From Acidobacteriota bacterium (GTDB taxonomy: Bacteria > Acidobacteriota > Terriglobia > Bryobacterales > Bryobacteraceae): DNA of 36,252 nucleotides. Numbering within the stretch: the first letter of the stretch is position 1; every line of letters begins with the position of its first letter. The position numbers were made by a program, and so were the translations under genes. The notes beneath the pieces were generated by a model. It was not told the origin of the DNA, made no database searches, and was given only the letters and a program-made list of their open reading frames with translations. The stretch covers positions 1 to 36,252 of the forward strand of contig JACQZR010000238.1 of the NCBI GenBank assembly GCA_016213775.1. Reading direction: 5' to 3'. Below are positions 1-8,383 of the stretch, piece by piece.

Positions 1-663
1 CACCCCATCGTCCATCACGCTGCCGCTGGTGTCCAAAAACACTGTGGGGGCGTTGCGCAGCGCCTTAATCGTCCATTCCCAATCGCCCCCGCCGCAAACA
101 TGCGCGCAAATAATCATCGCCTCCGGATACCGCCGCGCCAGCTCCGCGATATGACTCGCGTCGCTGATTCGCGGCTGGGCTTCGGGCAGCCACGTCGTGT
201 GACCGGCGTGCTGCAGCACCGGCACGCGCAGTTGAATCGCCAACTCGATCAACGGCCAGACTACTGGTTCCGTCGTGCGGTAGTCGTTGTACAGTTTGAT
301 TCCGATGAACCCCTGGTCTTCCACACGGCGGCGGACCTCGTTGAGCGTGGCCTGACCGTACCCGGGGTTTGCGGTGCAGTAACCGAGCACACGCCCGGGA
401 AACCGTTTCATCGCTTCGCGCGTGCAATCGTTGGATTGCACACACCCGTCATGCGTCATCGGCCGCTCCGGCGACAGTGTCGAACAACAGAGTTGTTGAA
501 TGCCGAGTTTGTCGGCGGCGTCGATCAATTGACGGTCGGCTTCGGCCCAATCGGCACGCCGGTGATTCTGCGTGTGATTGTGGGCATCGATCACTACGCC
601 CGAAAGCGGCGCGGCGGCCGCCATCGATGCCGCCGCTGTGGTGAGCATTTGTCGTCGAGTCAT
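1..663 (-). CDS. Amidohydrolase (metal-dependent hydrolase), C-terminus beyond window
   Basis: At least 221 residues are visible before the frame runs off the left edge. The protein opens with a short twin-arginine-like leader (MTRRQML, then an alanine-rich stretch). It has the amidohydrolase-superfamily metal motif DAHNH at the end of the first strand, QHAGHTTW (a likely metal histidine) and a later ICAHVCGG histidine. These fit the TIM-barrel amidohydrolase-2/TatD-like group; the substrate cannot be told. The ATG overlaps the TGA of the upstream alpha/beta hydrolase (ATGA), so the two are probably translated together. The C-terminal part, which normally carries the last catalytic aspartate, is not visible. 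Confidence 0.85.
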   Translation of the reverse strand, partial: MTRRQMLTTAAASMAAAAPLSGVVIDAHNHTQNHRRADWAEADRQLIDAADKLGIQQLCCSTLSPERPMTHDGCVQSNDCTREAMKRFPGRVLGYCTANPGYGQATLNEVRRRVEDQGFIGIKLYNDYRTTEPVVWPLIELAIQLRVPVLQHAGHTTWLPEAQPRISDASHIAELARRYPEAMIICAHVCGGGDWEWTIKALRNAPTVFLDTSGSVMDDGV

Positions 664-1847
664 GCTTTCATCCAACGATCCAAGAATCCGTACGCGCGAT
701 TGGCAGCCTCCACTGGAAAGCCATGGCCTCCGCGGAAATAATAGCTCTCCAGTTTCGATTCTGCCGCGTGCAGTCTGTAGACAGGCTCCAGCCGCGCGAG
801 CGCCATGCGCGCGCTCCATCCGGCATTCGGAAAAATCGCGTCCTCGTCCGACGTCGAAAGGAACAGCGGACGCGGAGCAATCAGACCCAACACCCAATGC
901 ATATCAAACGGCGTTTGCGGAGTTTCCGAGTCCTGCACTCCAGCATAGTTGCGCATGTTGATATGCGGGCTGGAAATGTAGAATCCCAAACGTGGCAGCA
1001 GCGCCGTGGCATGCGACCAGCGCCAGACATTCCCATCATGACGGAACGTCTCAAACCCGCAACTGCTCACCCCTGCCCGAATCCGTTCATCGAGAGCCAT
1101 CGCGATCAGAGTCGTGTAGCCTCCGTGTGAATGACCGATGCTTCCAATCCGCGCCGGGTCGATGAGATCCAGTGTCTGTAAGTAGTCCACCGCACGCGAA
1201 AGGTCCCACGCCATCTTGCCGATCACGCTCCACTCCGGATGCTTCCTGTAGAACGGGATCGCATCGCCATAATGGCCGCTGCCCGGATCGTGACGCTCGC
1301 CGAAACACATCGCATCGTAGGTGAACGCCGCATACCCGCGCCGGACCAGTTCCAGCGCAATATGCATGCGCGGATTCCCTGCCAGCCCTGCGGGCTCCTT
1401 ACGAGCCTCCTGCGTGGTCTGGTGCGGAACGATCAGGGCAGGGAGCCGGCCGCGGCGCTGCTTCGGAATCAGCAGAAAGCCCGGTACAAACTCGCCGGTT
1501 TCTGTTTGAAACAAAACATGGCGCCGGTGGTGATCTCCGGCGTCCTCCTCCTTGACGATCTTCGCCTCCAACGGTGGCTTCGATTGCGGCGCCTGTCCCA
1601 GAAAAACATCCAGCACCTGCCTCAACCTGGCGCGGCGTGTCGCCCAATCCGCCGAATCCAACAGATCCGACAGCGCGGCTTTTCCTGTCTGATCGGAAGT
1701 GATCGCGGGCCGCGATTCCTTGGTGATCTCCCGCCACCGGTCCCATGACCAGTCCACATACCCGCTGCGGACCGCGGGCCGTTGCGATTGCGCGGCAGCC
1801 AGGGCGGGAGCGAGCAGAAGGCCGCGCCGCGAAAAGGCGGTAGGCAT
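660..1847 (-). CDS. Secreted alpha/beta hydrolase (acetylxylan-esterase/dienelactone-hydrolase-like)
   Basis: 395 residues. The start at 1847 gives MPTAFSRRGLLLAPALAAAQ, a Tat-like leader ending in an Ala-rich cleavage region. A longer frame to 2021 would run antisense through the divergent beta-lactamase gene and is unlikely. The nucleophile elbow is GHSHGG with Ser240, and a GGHGFP motif near the C-terminus supplies the probable catalytic histidine. The central sheet pattern (LPALIVPH, YAAFTYDAMCFGER) is typical of the prolyl-oligopeptidase/acetylxylan-esterase branch. It probably removes acyl groups from a plant or microbial polymer in the periplasm, but the substrate is inferred only from the family. 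It forms an operon with the amidohydrolase downstream. Confidence 0.85.
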   Translation of the reverse strand: MPTAFSRRGLLLAPALAAAQSQRPAVRSGYVDWSWDRWREITKESRPAITSDQTGKAALSDLLDSADWATRRARLRQVLDVFLGQAPQSKPPLEAKIVKEEDAGDHHRRHVLFQTETGEFVPGFLLIPKQRRGRLPALIVPHQTTQEARKEPAGLAGNPRMHIALELVRRGYAAFTYDAMCFGERHDPGSGHYGDAIPFYRKHPEWSVIGKMAWDLSRAVDYLQTLDLIDPARIGSIGHSHGGYTTLIAMALDERIRAGVSSCGFETFRHDGNVWRWSHATALLPRLGFYISSPHINMRNYAGVQDSETPQTPFDMHWVLGLIAPRPLFLSTSDEDAIFPNAGWSARMALARLEPVYRLHAAESKLESYYFRGGHGFPVEAANRAYGFLDRWMKA

Positions 1848-1884
1848 AGAAGAAGATGGTACGACAACGGCGCGGCCGATGGCA

Positions 1885-1890
1885 TATACT
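1885..1890 (+). promoter_or_regulatory. Candidate -10 box (TATACT) of the serine hydrolase gene
   Basis: TATACT lies 9 nt before the ATG at 1900. A weak -35 (ACGACA, 1861-1866) sits 18 bp upstream. Transcription would begin only a few bases before the ATG, and no Shine-Dalgarno sequence is seen, so the mRNA may be nearly leaderless. The site lies in the 52-bp gap between two divergent genes. Confidence 0.4.
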
Positions 1891-1899
1891 CGTCCTACC

Positions 1900-3132
1900 A
1901 TGCGCAGAATGCTGCTCTTGCTCCCGCTCTGCCTGCCCGTTATGGCGGCGTCCCTGATTGTTTCCAAGCCCGAAGATTCCGGCATGTCCGCCGAGCGCCT
2001 GCAGCGCCTCAAGGCCGGCATGAAAGCTTACATCGACCGCCACGAAGTGGCCGGCACTGTAACCCTCATCGCCCGCCGCGGCCGTATTGTCCACTTGGAA
2101 GCGCAGGGAATGGCGGATATCGAAGCGCGGAAGGCTCTGACCAACGATTCGATCTTCCGCCTGGCTTCCATGACCAAACCCATCACCAGCGTCGCCGTCA
2201 TGATGTTGCTGGAAGAAGGTAAGTTCCTCCTCAGCGATCCCGTCTCGCGCTTCATCCCCGAGTTCAAGAACTCTATGGTCAAGGTGATCAACCCGCCCGG
2301 TTCCAGCCGCCAGGGGTTCAAGCTGGTCCCCGCCGCCAACGAAATCACCATCCGCGATCTGCTCAGTCACAGCGCCGGACTCGCCGGGCCCACCAGCGTT
2401 GCACTCCAGGCTGACCTGGAGAGATTCCGCGCCGAAACGCCGAAGGGCGAGACCATCGCACAGTACACCAGACGACTCGCGAAACTGCCGCTGAATTTCC
2501 ACCCGGGCACGGCCTGGGAGTACGGCCCGGCTACCAATGTACTTGGGTACCTGGTGGAAGTGGTCTCTGGCATGCCGTTGGACCGCTTCTTCGCCGATCG
2601 CATCTTCAAACCACTGGGCATGACCGATACCTTCTTTTATGTCCCCGACAATAAGCTCGACCGGCTCGTAACCCTCTACCGCCCTGAAGGCGGCACACTG
2701 CGCCCCGTCGCGCCTGCTCGCCAGCAACGCGGTTCGAATGTCTTCTTCTCCGGAGCTGGTGGGTTGTCCGGCACCGCCGAAGACTATTTCCGGTTCTGCC
2801 AGATGCTTCTCAACCGCGGTTCTTACAACGGCGCGCGCCTGCTCAGCCCAAAGTCCGTGCAGTTGATGACCGCCAATCACATTGCGGACCATCCCATCTG
2901 GCCCGACCTCGCCGGCTACCGTTTCGGGCTCGGCTTCCGTGTGATGACGGATCTCGGCCAGTCCGGCCATCTGGATAGCATCGGCAGCTACGGCTGGGGC
3001 GGAGCTCATGGCACCTACTTCTGGATCGACCCCAAAGAAGATATGCTCGGCATTCTCATGATCCAGGCAACCAGCTACAAGAACATCCGCATCGACGCAC
3101 AGGGCCTCGCCATGCAGTCAATCGTTCAATAG
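1900..3132 (+). CDS. Beta-lactamase-family serine hydrolase (class C/EstB-like)
   Basis: 410 residues with a signal peptide (MRRMLLLLPLCLPVMAAS). The SxxK catalytic motif is SMTKP in the usual context IFRLASMTKPITS. YGPATN supplies the YxN element, and GGAHGTYFWIDP near the C-terminus occupies the KTG/HxG position. This combination is typical of the beta-lactamase/transpeptidase-like family (penicillin-binding-protein-like esterases), more often esterases or D-aminopeptidases than true antibiotic-degrading enzymes. The ATG at 1900 is chosen because the signal peptide starts there; upstream in-frame codons overlap the divergent gene. It is separated by only 37 bp from vapB. Confidence 0.88.
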   Translation: MRRMLLLLPLCLPVMAASLIVSKPEDSGMSAERLQRLKAGMKAYIDRHEVAGTVTLIARRGRIVHLEAQGMADIEARKALTNDSIFRLASMTKPITSVAVMMLLEEGKFLLSDPVSRFIPEFKNSMVKVINPPGSSRQGFKLVPAANEITIRDLLSHSAGLAGPTSVALQADLERFRAETPKGETIAQYTRRLAKLPLNFHPGTAWEYGPATNVLGYLVEVVSGMPLDRFFADRIFKPLGMTDTFFYVPDNKLDRLVTLYRPEGGTLRPVAPARQQRGSNVFFSGAGGLSGTAEDYFRFCQMLLNRGSYNGARLLSPKSVQLMTANHIADHPIWPDLAGYRFGLGFRVMTDLGQSGHLDSIGSYGWGGAHGTYFWIDPKEDMLGILMIQATSYKNIRIDAQGLAMQSIVQ

Positions 3133-3169
3133 GAAGAATTCTGCTAATCTGAGGAAGAAAGGCAGAATC

Positions 3170-3427
3170 GTGGCTCTCAACATCAAGAACGAGCGCGTCT
3201 CCCGGCTTGCCAATGAACTCGCGGAGAAGACCGGCGAAACCATCACCGAGGCAGTAGGCAAGGCCATTGAAGAGCGGCTGGATAAAGTGGTTCGCAAAAA
3301 GCGTTCGGAAGGACTGGCGGAACGCCTGCGCCTCATTGGGGAGGACTGCGCCAAGCGCCTGCCGCCGGGTTTCAAGAAATGGGACTACGACGCCGACCTT
3401 TACGATGAGCGGGGCCTGCCTAAATGA
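3170..3427 (+). CDS. vapB: Type II antitoxin, VapB family (Rv0623-like)
   Basis: 85 residues starting at GTG, preceded by a purine-rich ribosome-binding region (GAGGAAGAAAGG, from 3151). The N-terminus (MALNIKNERVSRLANELAEK) followed by TGETITEAVGKAIEERL is the typical short DNA-binding head of PSK/Rv0623-like VapB antitoxins. The C-terminal tail, rich in charged residues (KKWDYDADLYDERG), should wrap the toxin. The ATGA overlap at 3424-3427 couples it to vapC. Such antitoxins usually repress their own promoter together with the toxin. Confidence 0.88.
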   Translation: MALNIKNERVSRLANELAEKTGETITEAVGKAIEERLDKVVRKKRSEGLAERLRLIGEDCAKRLPPGFKKWDYDADLYDERGLPK

Positions 3428-3816
3428 TCATCGACACCTCCGCAATCATCGCCATTCTCGACGAGGAGCCCGAGTCTCCCGCCTTTCGAAAAGTCATGGA
3501 GAAGGCCGAGTCCCTCCGCATGTCCGTAGTCAGCTACGTGGAGGCCTATATCGTGTTGCGATCAGTGAAGGACCCAATTGTGCTTCACCGTCTGCAGGAT
3601 TTGATATCCGCATCCTTCATCGAGATCATGCCCGTCACGGCCGAGCAAGGGAGAATCGCCTGCGACGCCTATCGCGATTTCGGGCGCGGCAGCGGCAGCA
3701 AAGCCAAACTCAACTTCGGCGACTGCTTCTCCTACGCCCTCGCGAGGGAGACACGCGAACCGCTTCTCTTCAAAGGTAAAGACTTCCTCCACACGGACAT
3801 CAAGAGCGCCACGTGA
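3424..3816 (+). CDS. vapC: PIN-domain ribonuclease toxin, VapC family
   Basis: 130 residues, the usual VapC length. The acidic PIN-domain residues are all present: Asp4 in MIIDTSAI, Glu in SYVEAYIV, Asp in NFGDCFSYALA and Asp in FKGKDFLHTDI. It is therefore predicted to be an intact Mg-dependent RNase that cleaves tRNA or rRNA when VapB is lost. The gene overlaps vapB by 4 bp (ATGA) and also overlaps the GTG of the following hydrolase gene by 4 bp (GTGA at 3813). The TA pair is thus directly coupled to a metabolic operon. Confidence 0.92.
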   Translation: MIIDTSAIIAILDEEPESPAFRKVMEKAESLRMSVVSYVEAYIVLRSVKDPIVLHRLQDLISASFIEIMPVTAEQGRIACDAYRDFGRGSGSKAKLNFGDCFSYALARETREPLLFKGKDFLHTDIKSAT

Positions 3817-5597
3817 TTACCCGCCGCGCCGCACTTCCACTACTCTCCGTCCCCACACTGGCACGGGGGCAAGAGGAGAGTGGATCGCTCCTATGGAATT
3901 GGTTCATCCCTCAACTGGAAGCCGCCGATGCCCGTCGCATGCAGGCGTTGGCGCAAATCAGAACCCCATCCGGCATCGCTGCACTCCGCACGCGCGTGCG
4001 AGCCCAACTACTCGCCGCGATCGGCGCCTTCCCGCAACGCACTCCACTGAACGCGCGCATCACTGGCACGCTCCGCCGCGAAGCCTACTCAATAGACAAG
4101 GTCATCTTTGAGAGCCGTCCCGGTTTCGCCGTTACGGCCAACCTCTACCGTCCCAATCGCCTCACCAAACCGCTCCCCGCCGTCATCGAATCCTGCGGCC
4201 ACTACCCCGAAGGCAAAGCAGCCCCGGAATATCAAAAAGTGTGTGCCGGCCTGGCATCGCACGGCATCATCGCGATGGTCTTTGATCCTATCGGACAAGG
4301 GGAGCGCTACATGTATCGCCAACTCGGGCTGCGTGCGCAACCGGCAACCTACGAGCATGTTCTCGCCGGCCAGCCCGCATATCTCACCGGCCGCACCCTC
4401 ACCCACTACCGTGTTTGGGATGCCATCCGCGCGCTCGACTACCTACAGTCGCGTCCCGACGTGGATGGCACGCGTCTCGGCATGGTGGGTCACTCGGGCG
4501 GCGGCATGACCACACTGCTCACCGCACCCTTGGAATCACGCCTCCGCGCCGTCATGTCCACTTGCGCGGTCACCACCTTCCTCCACAAGACGAAGGCGCT
4601 CCTCACAGCCGACCCGGAACAAATCGTGCCCGGCGTCTACGCCAACGGGATCGACCATCCGGAACTCATCGCCGCCGCTCTCCCGGCTGCGTTCCTCATC
4701 GGCCTGACCACCGGGGATTACGTGCCGCAGGAAGGCACCCGCCGCACGCTCGCCGAGGTGCAGCACTTGTCCGCCAACATCAGTCTTGTGGAAACGCCCG
4801 GCCCCCACGCCATGAATCAAGGTCTGCGCGAAGCCTGCTATGCCTGGATGCTGAAACATCTCGCCGGCCGCGAAGCGAAGGTCGTGGAACCGCAACTCGC
4901 CGTGGAATCCCCCGCCGATCTTCAATGCACCACGGACGGCGCGGTGATGAACCTCCCGGGCGCGCAGGGCCTCTTCGAGCTAAACCGCGAACAGGCTCGC
5001 GCTGTCCACGCGAAGCGCTCCCGCGAAACTCCTCGCTCCGTAAGGACAGCCCCTCCCATTGACTTCCCCACACGGCGCACCGGTCTGGGCACCACGCACA
5101 TCATTGTAGTGAGCGCCAGCTTCCGCGCGGACTTCGCCCGTTCTCTCGTGACCCCTAAGTCCACGGTGCTCGAACTCGACATCCAGGGCTGGGAGCAGCA
5201 ACCCGGACGCAAACTCAACTGGGAGGAATTCTTTGCCTATCGTGCTTTCGAACTCGGCCGCCCGCTCATCGAACTTCGTACTCAAAGTCTCATCCACCAC
5301 GCCACGGCACACCAGGGCCGCGTTTTCGTGGTCGGCCTGGAGGAAGCAGGCATCATCGCTCTCCACGCCGCAGCCAACACGCCGCGCATCGCCGGCGTGA
5401 TCACCGTCAACACCCTCCGCTCCTATCTCGACGTTTTCGACAAACCCGCCTCCAAAACGCAAGTCAGCAGTTATGTTCCGGGCGCCCTCATCCGCTACGA
5501 CCTCCCCGATCTCATCGAACGCATTCGCCCACGGCCCGTGACGCAGCTTGAAACTCCCGACGCGGCGCGTATCCTAGAGGTATGCGCGCTCGCCTGA
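3813..5597 (+). CDS. Large alpha/beta hydrolase (acetylxylan-esterase-like) with extra C-terminal region
   Basis: 594 residues from a GTG that overlaps the vapC stop. The N-terminus (MITRRAALPLLSVPTLARGQ) is a Tat-like leader. The first half is a complete hydrolase: HYPEGKAAPEYQ and FDPIGQGER near the oxyanion region, nucleophile Ser228 in GHSGGG, and a candidate histidine in GPHAMNQ. The remaining roughly 230 residues look like a second, degenerate alpha/beta fold without a clear nucleophile elbow. The usual acetylxylan esterase is about 320-400 residues, so the tail is unusual. The substrate is not known; esters of plant polysaccharides are a reasonable inference. It overlaps the next gene by 16 bp. 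Confidence 0.82.
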   Translation: MITRRAALPLLSVPTLARGQEESGSLLWNWFIPQLEAADARRMQALAQIRTPSGIAALRTRVRAQLLAAIGAFPQRTPLNARITGTLRREAYSIDKVIFESRPGFAVTANLYRPNRLTKPLPAVIESCGHYPEGKAAPEYQKVCAGLASHGIIAMVFDPIGQGERYMYRQLGLRAQPATYEHVLAGQPAYLTGRTLTHYRVWDAIRALDYLQSRPDVDGTRLGMVGHSGGGMTTLLTAPLESRLRAVMSTCAVTTFLHKTKALLTADPEQIVPGVYANGIDHPELIAAALPAAFLIGLTTGDYVPQEGTRRTLAEVQHLSANISLVETPGPHAMNQGLREACYAWMLKHLAGREAKVVEPQLAVESPADLQCTTDGAVMNLPGAQGLFELNREQARAVHAKRSRETPRSVRTAPPIDFPTRRTGLGTTHIIVVSASFRADFARSLVTPKSTVLELDIQGWEQQPGRKLNWEEFFAYRAFELGRPLIELRTQSLIHHATAHQGRVFVVGLEEAGIIALHAAANTPRIAGVITVNTLRSYLDVFDKPASKTQVSSYVPGALIRYDLPDLIERIRPRPVTQLETPDAARILEVCALA

Positions 5598-8356
5598 AAC
5601 CGCTGCCCCTGTTGATTGCCGGAAGCCTCACCGCACTCACGATCTGGCTGATTCGTCCTACCGCGCCTCATTCGGTCCTCGCCGCCGACGCCGAGCGGGC
5701 CCGTTACCTGATCCAGTTCGGCGTGGACGGTAAAGAGAACGTCGATTGGTCCGGCTCTCTTACCGCGCCGCAGGCTAAACTCAGCGCCTGGCAGTTCGAT
5801 CCCGCCGCCGACTCCCTCACTGCCAACACATGGAAGGCCGCCACCAAGCGCGAAGTCTACTGGGACACACCCTACGAGAGAATCATGGGCCCCACCGCCA
5901 ATCGCGAAAAGGTTACGGCGAAAGGCCTGTGGGTGGAACTCGGCGCGCCCGTAGCCGAAATCCGCGTCACAACAAAACAAGGCGATTTTGTTTTTGAGCC
6001 CACCATGACGCCAGGCGACGCTCCACAGCGATTCCTCGACGGCCGCGTCGCCGTACAGGCCGTTCCCGCCGGGCATTCTCTTACCAAGGACGCCGCGGTG
6101 GAAGACTACCCCTCCATGATCGAAACACGCGACGGCACGCTCTGGATGGCCTATCAGCGCTACGAGAACGACCGCGATCAAATCGTCGTCCGCAAACTGG
6201 TGAAAGGCGCCTGGACCAACCCCGAGCCAGTCTCCGCTCCCTGTGATTGCTACAAGACCGCCCTCGCTCAGGACCGCCTCGGCCGCATCTGGGTCGTCTG
6301 GTCCGAACAACAAAACGGGAACTTCGATCTCTACGCGCGCGCGTTTGATGGCAAAGCGTGGTCCAAGTCCGAGCGCATCACCAACTCGCCCAACTCCGAC
6401 ATCAATCACGTGATGGCGAGCGATGCCGCGGGCAACATCTACCTCGCCTGGCAGAGTGCGCGCAACGGCAACTTCGATATCTATTTCCGTGTGCTGAGGG
6501 AAGGGAAGTGGGGTCCCGAAATTGCCGTCAGCACCGATCCCGCGAACGATTGGGAGCCCACCGTTGCGATCGCCCCAAACGGCGCTGTCGCGGTGCTGTG
6601 GGACACGTACGCCAACGGCAATTACGACATCGCAATGCGTACGTACTTTCGCGGCCAGTTCGGCCCACCGGTTCCGATTGTGACGAGTGAAGCCTTCGAG
6701 GCCCGCCCGGTTGCGAAGTTCGACGCGCAGTCGCGCCTGTGGATCGCCTGGGACGACGGCGATAGCGCGTGGGGTAAGGACTACGGTTACCAAATCGGCG
6801 ATCGCGGCCGCGGTCTCCTCCTTCGCCGGCAGTCCCGCGTCGCGGTTTGGGAAGGCGGACGCCTCCAGGCCCCGTTGTTCCCAGAAACCGCCCTCCCTGA
6901 GGATCTCCGCCAGGTGGCCCATCAACCCAATTTCGTCCTCGATGCCGCCGGCAATCCGTGGCTCTTCTTCCACGTGCGGGTCAACCTTCCCCGACAGCGC
7001 GGTGGCCAGGAAACCTACCGTGCCATGTGGCGCATCTACGCAACCACTCTTCGTGGCGACAAGTGGACCCCGGCTATGGAATTGGCCGAAGGCTATGGCC
7101 GCATCGACATGCCCGTCGCCGCAGCCGCTCGGAAGAACGGTGAAGTCGCGGTGGCATGGGCCTCTGATGGCCGCACGTGGCCCGCCGGTCACCCCGCCGA
7201 ACATGACCTGCACGTCGCGATGATCCCCAAGGCCGCTCCCACCATGCCCGCCATTCTCGCGCCGTATTTCGCCATGCGCGAACGCCGTCCTCCCATCCAT
7301 CAGCAGGAGGCCGCCGATGTCGCGCGCATGCGAAACTACCGCGCCAAAATCGACGGCAAGGAATGGCGCATTGTGCGCGGCGACATCCACCGTCACACCG
7401 ATCTCTCCTGGGACGGCAATCGTGATGGCTCCCTCGACGACAGCTACCGCTACGCCCTCGACGCCGTGGCCTTTGATTATCAGGGTGTGTGCGATCACCA
7501 GGCCGGCCAGTCGATCCCCTACAACTGGTGGCGCATTCAAAAGGCCGTCGATCTCTACACCATCGCCGGAAAATTCGTGCCCGTCTATTCTTACGAACGC
7601 AGTCTCCCCTGGCCCAACGGACATCGCAATGTCGTCTTCGCCGAACGCGGCCGTCCTCTTCTGGAAATCCCCGAAGCCGAGCGCAGAGGCCAGGAAGGCG
7701 CGGGCAAGCTCTACGCTTACCTGCGCCAGTTCTCCGGCGTCACCACCTCGCACACATCGGCTTCCGGCATGGGCACCGACTTCCGCGATAGAGACCCTGA
7801 AGTGGAACCCGTCGTCGAGATCTATCAAGGCTACCGCAGCAACTATGAGGCGACCGACGCTCCTCGGGCTCCCAGCCGCGGCGAGGTCACTCGCTACTCC
7901 CTCGGCTTCGTTTCCAGCGCCTGGGCCCGCGGGATCAAGATGGGCGTGCAGGCCAGCTCCGATCACGTGTCCACCCACATCTCCTACGCCAACTTCTGGG
8001 TCAGCGCCTTGGACCGCAAAGAGATCATCGCCGCGATGAAAGCCCGCAGATCCTTCGCGTCGACCGACAACATCATCGTTGATCTCCGCGCCGCCGGCCA
8101 CTTCATGGGCGAGGCATTCGCTGCCGCAACGCCGCCCAGCTTGCACGCCGTGGTCAATGGCACCGGCCCGCTCAAACAAGTCGACGTCATCCGCAGCAAC
8201 AAGGTCGTCTACACGGTTCCCGGCAGTGGCTCCGAGGCGAAGTTTACATTCACCGATCGCGAGAAGCCCGAAGGCGAAGTCTTCTATTACATCCGTGCCC
8301 TCCAGCAGGACGGGCAGTTGGCGTGGAGTTCGCCCATCTGGGTGAAGTACAACTGA
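5582..8356 (+). CDS. Beta-propeller plus PHP-type (DUF3604/CehA-McbA-like) metallohydrolase
   Basis: 924 residues. An N-terminal hydrophobic segment (about residues 7-25) is a signal anchor. Residues about 160-400 hold propeller-like repeats of the form W-x-x-W/Y...NGNFD-x-Y, seen three times (NGNFDLYAR, NGNFDIYFR, NGNYDIAMR). The C-terminal part is a PHP-like metal site: GDIHRHTD (His603, His605), then VCDHQ (Asp638, His639), with further His-rich loops (TTSHTS, SSDHVSTH). This matches DUF3604/CehA-McbA-type proteins, some of which hydrolyse carbamates or phosphoesters. The real substrate is unknown. The start overlaps the preceding gene by 16 bp and is preceded by AGAGG, so translation is coupled. 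Confidence 0.82.
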   Translation: MRARLKPLPLLIAGSLTALTIWLIRPTAPHSVLAADAERARYLIQFGVDGKENVDWSGSLTAPQAKLSAWQFDPAADSLTANTWKAATKREVYWDTPYERIMGPTANREKVTAKGLWVELGAPVAEIRVTTKQGDFVFEPTMTPGDAPQRFLDGRVAVQAVPAGHSLTKDAAVEDYPSMIETRDGTLWMAYQRYENDRDQIVVRKLVKGAWTNPEPVSAPCDCYKTALAQDRLGRIWVVWSEQQNGNFDLYARAFDGKAWSKSERITNSPNSDINHVMASDAAGNIYLAWQSARNGNFDIYFRVLREGKWGPEIAVSTDPANDWEPTVAIAPNGAVAVLWDTYANGNYDIAMRTYFRGQFGPPVPIVTSEAFEARPVAKFDAQSRLWIAWDDGDSAWGKDYGYQIGDRGRGLLLRRQSRVAVWEGGRLQAPLFPETALPEDLRQVAHQPNFVLDAAGNPWLFFHVRVNLPRQRGGQETYRAMWRIYATTLRGDKWTPAMELAEGYGRIDMPVAAAARKNGEVAVAWASDGRTWPAGHPAEHDLHVAMIPKAAPTMPAILAPYFAMRERRPPIHQQEAADVARMRNYRAKIDGKEWRIVRGDIHRHTDLSWDGNRDGSLDDSYRYALDAVAFDYQGVCDHQAGQSIPYNWWRIQKAVDLYTIAGKFVPVYSYERSLPWPNGHRNVVFAERGRPLLEIPEAERRGQEGAGKLYAYLRQFSGVTTSHTSASGMGTDFRDRDPEVEPVVEIYQGYRSNYEATDAPRAPSRGEVTRYSLGFVSSAWARGIKMGVQASSDHVSTHISYANFWVSALDRKEIIAAMKARRSFASTDNIIVDLRAAGHFMGEAFAAATPPSLHAVVNGTGPLKQVDVIRSNKVVYTVPGSGSEAKFTFTDREKPEGEVFYYIRALQQDGQLAWSSPIWVKYN

Positions 8357-8383
8357 CCGGCATTTTGCGATCTAATATCATTC

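Noticed and set aside
1399-3009. A 536-codon minus-strand frame across the alpha/beta hydrolase and beta-lactamase genes
   Set aside because: It is antisense to the beta-lactamase gene over most of its length and has no signal peptide or motif; a high-GC shadow.
5495-8179. An 894-codon open frame antisense to the DUF3604 gene
   Set aside because: It mirrors the sense gene's codon pattern, is rich in Gly/Asp/His/Val without domain motifs, and overlaps a gene with clear family signatures.
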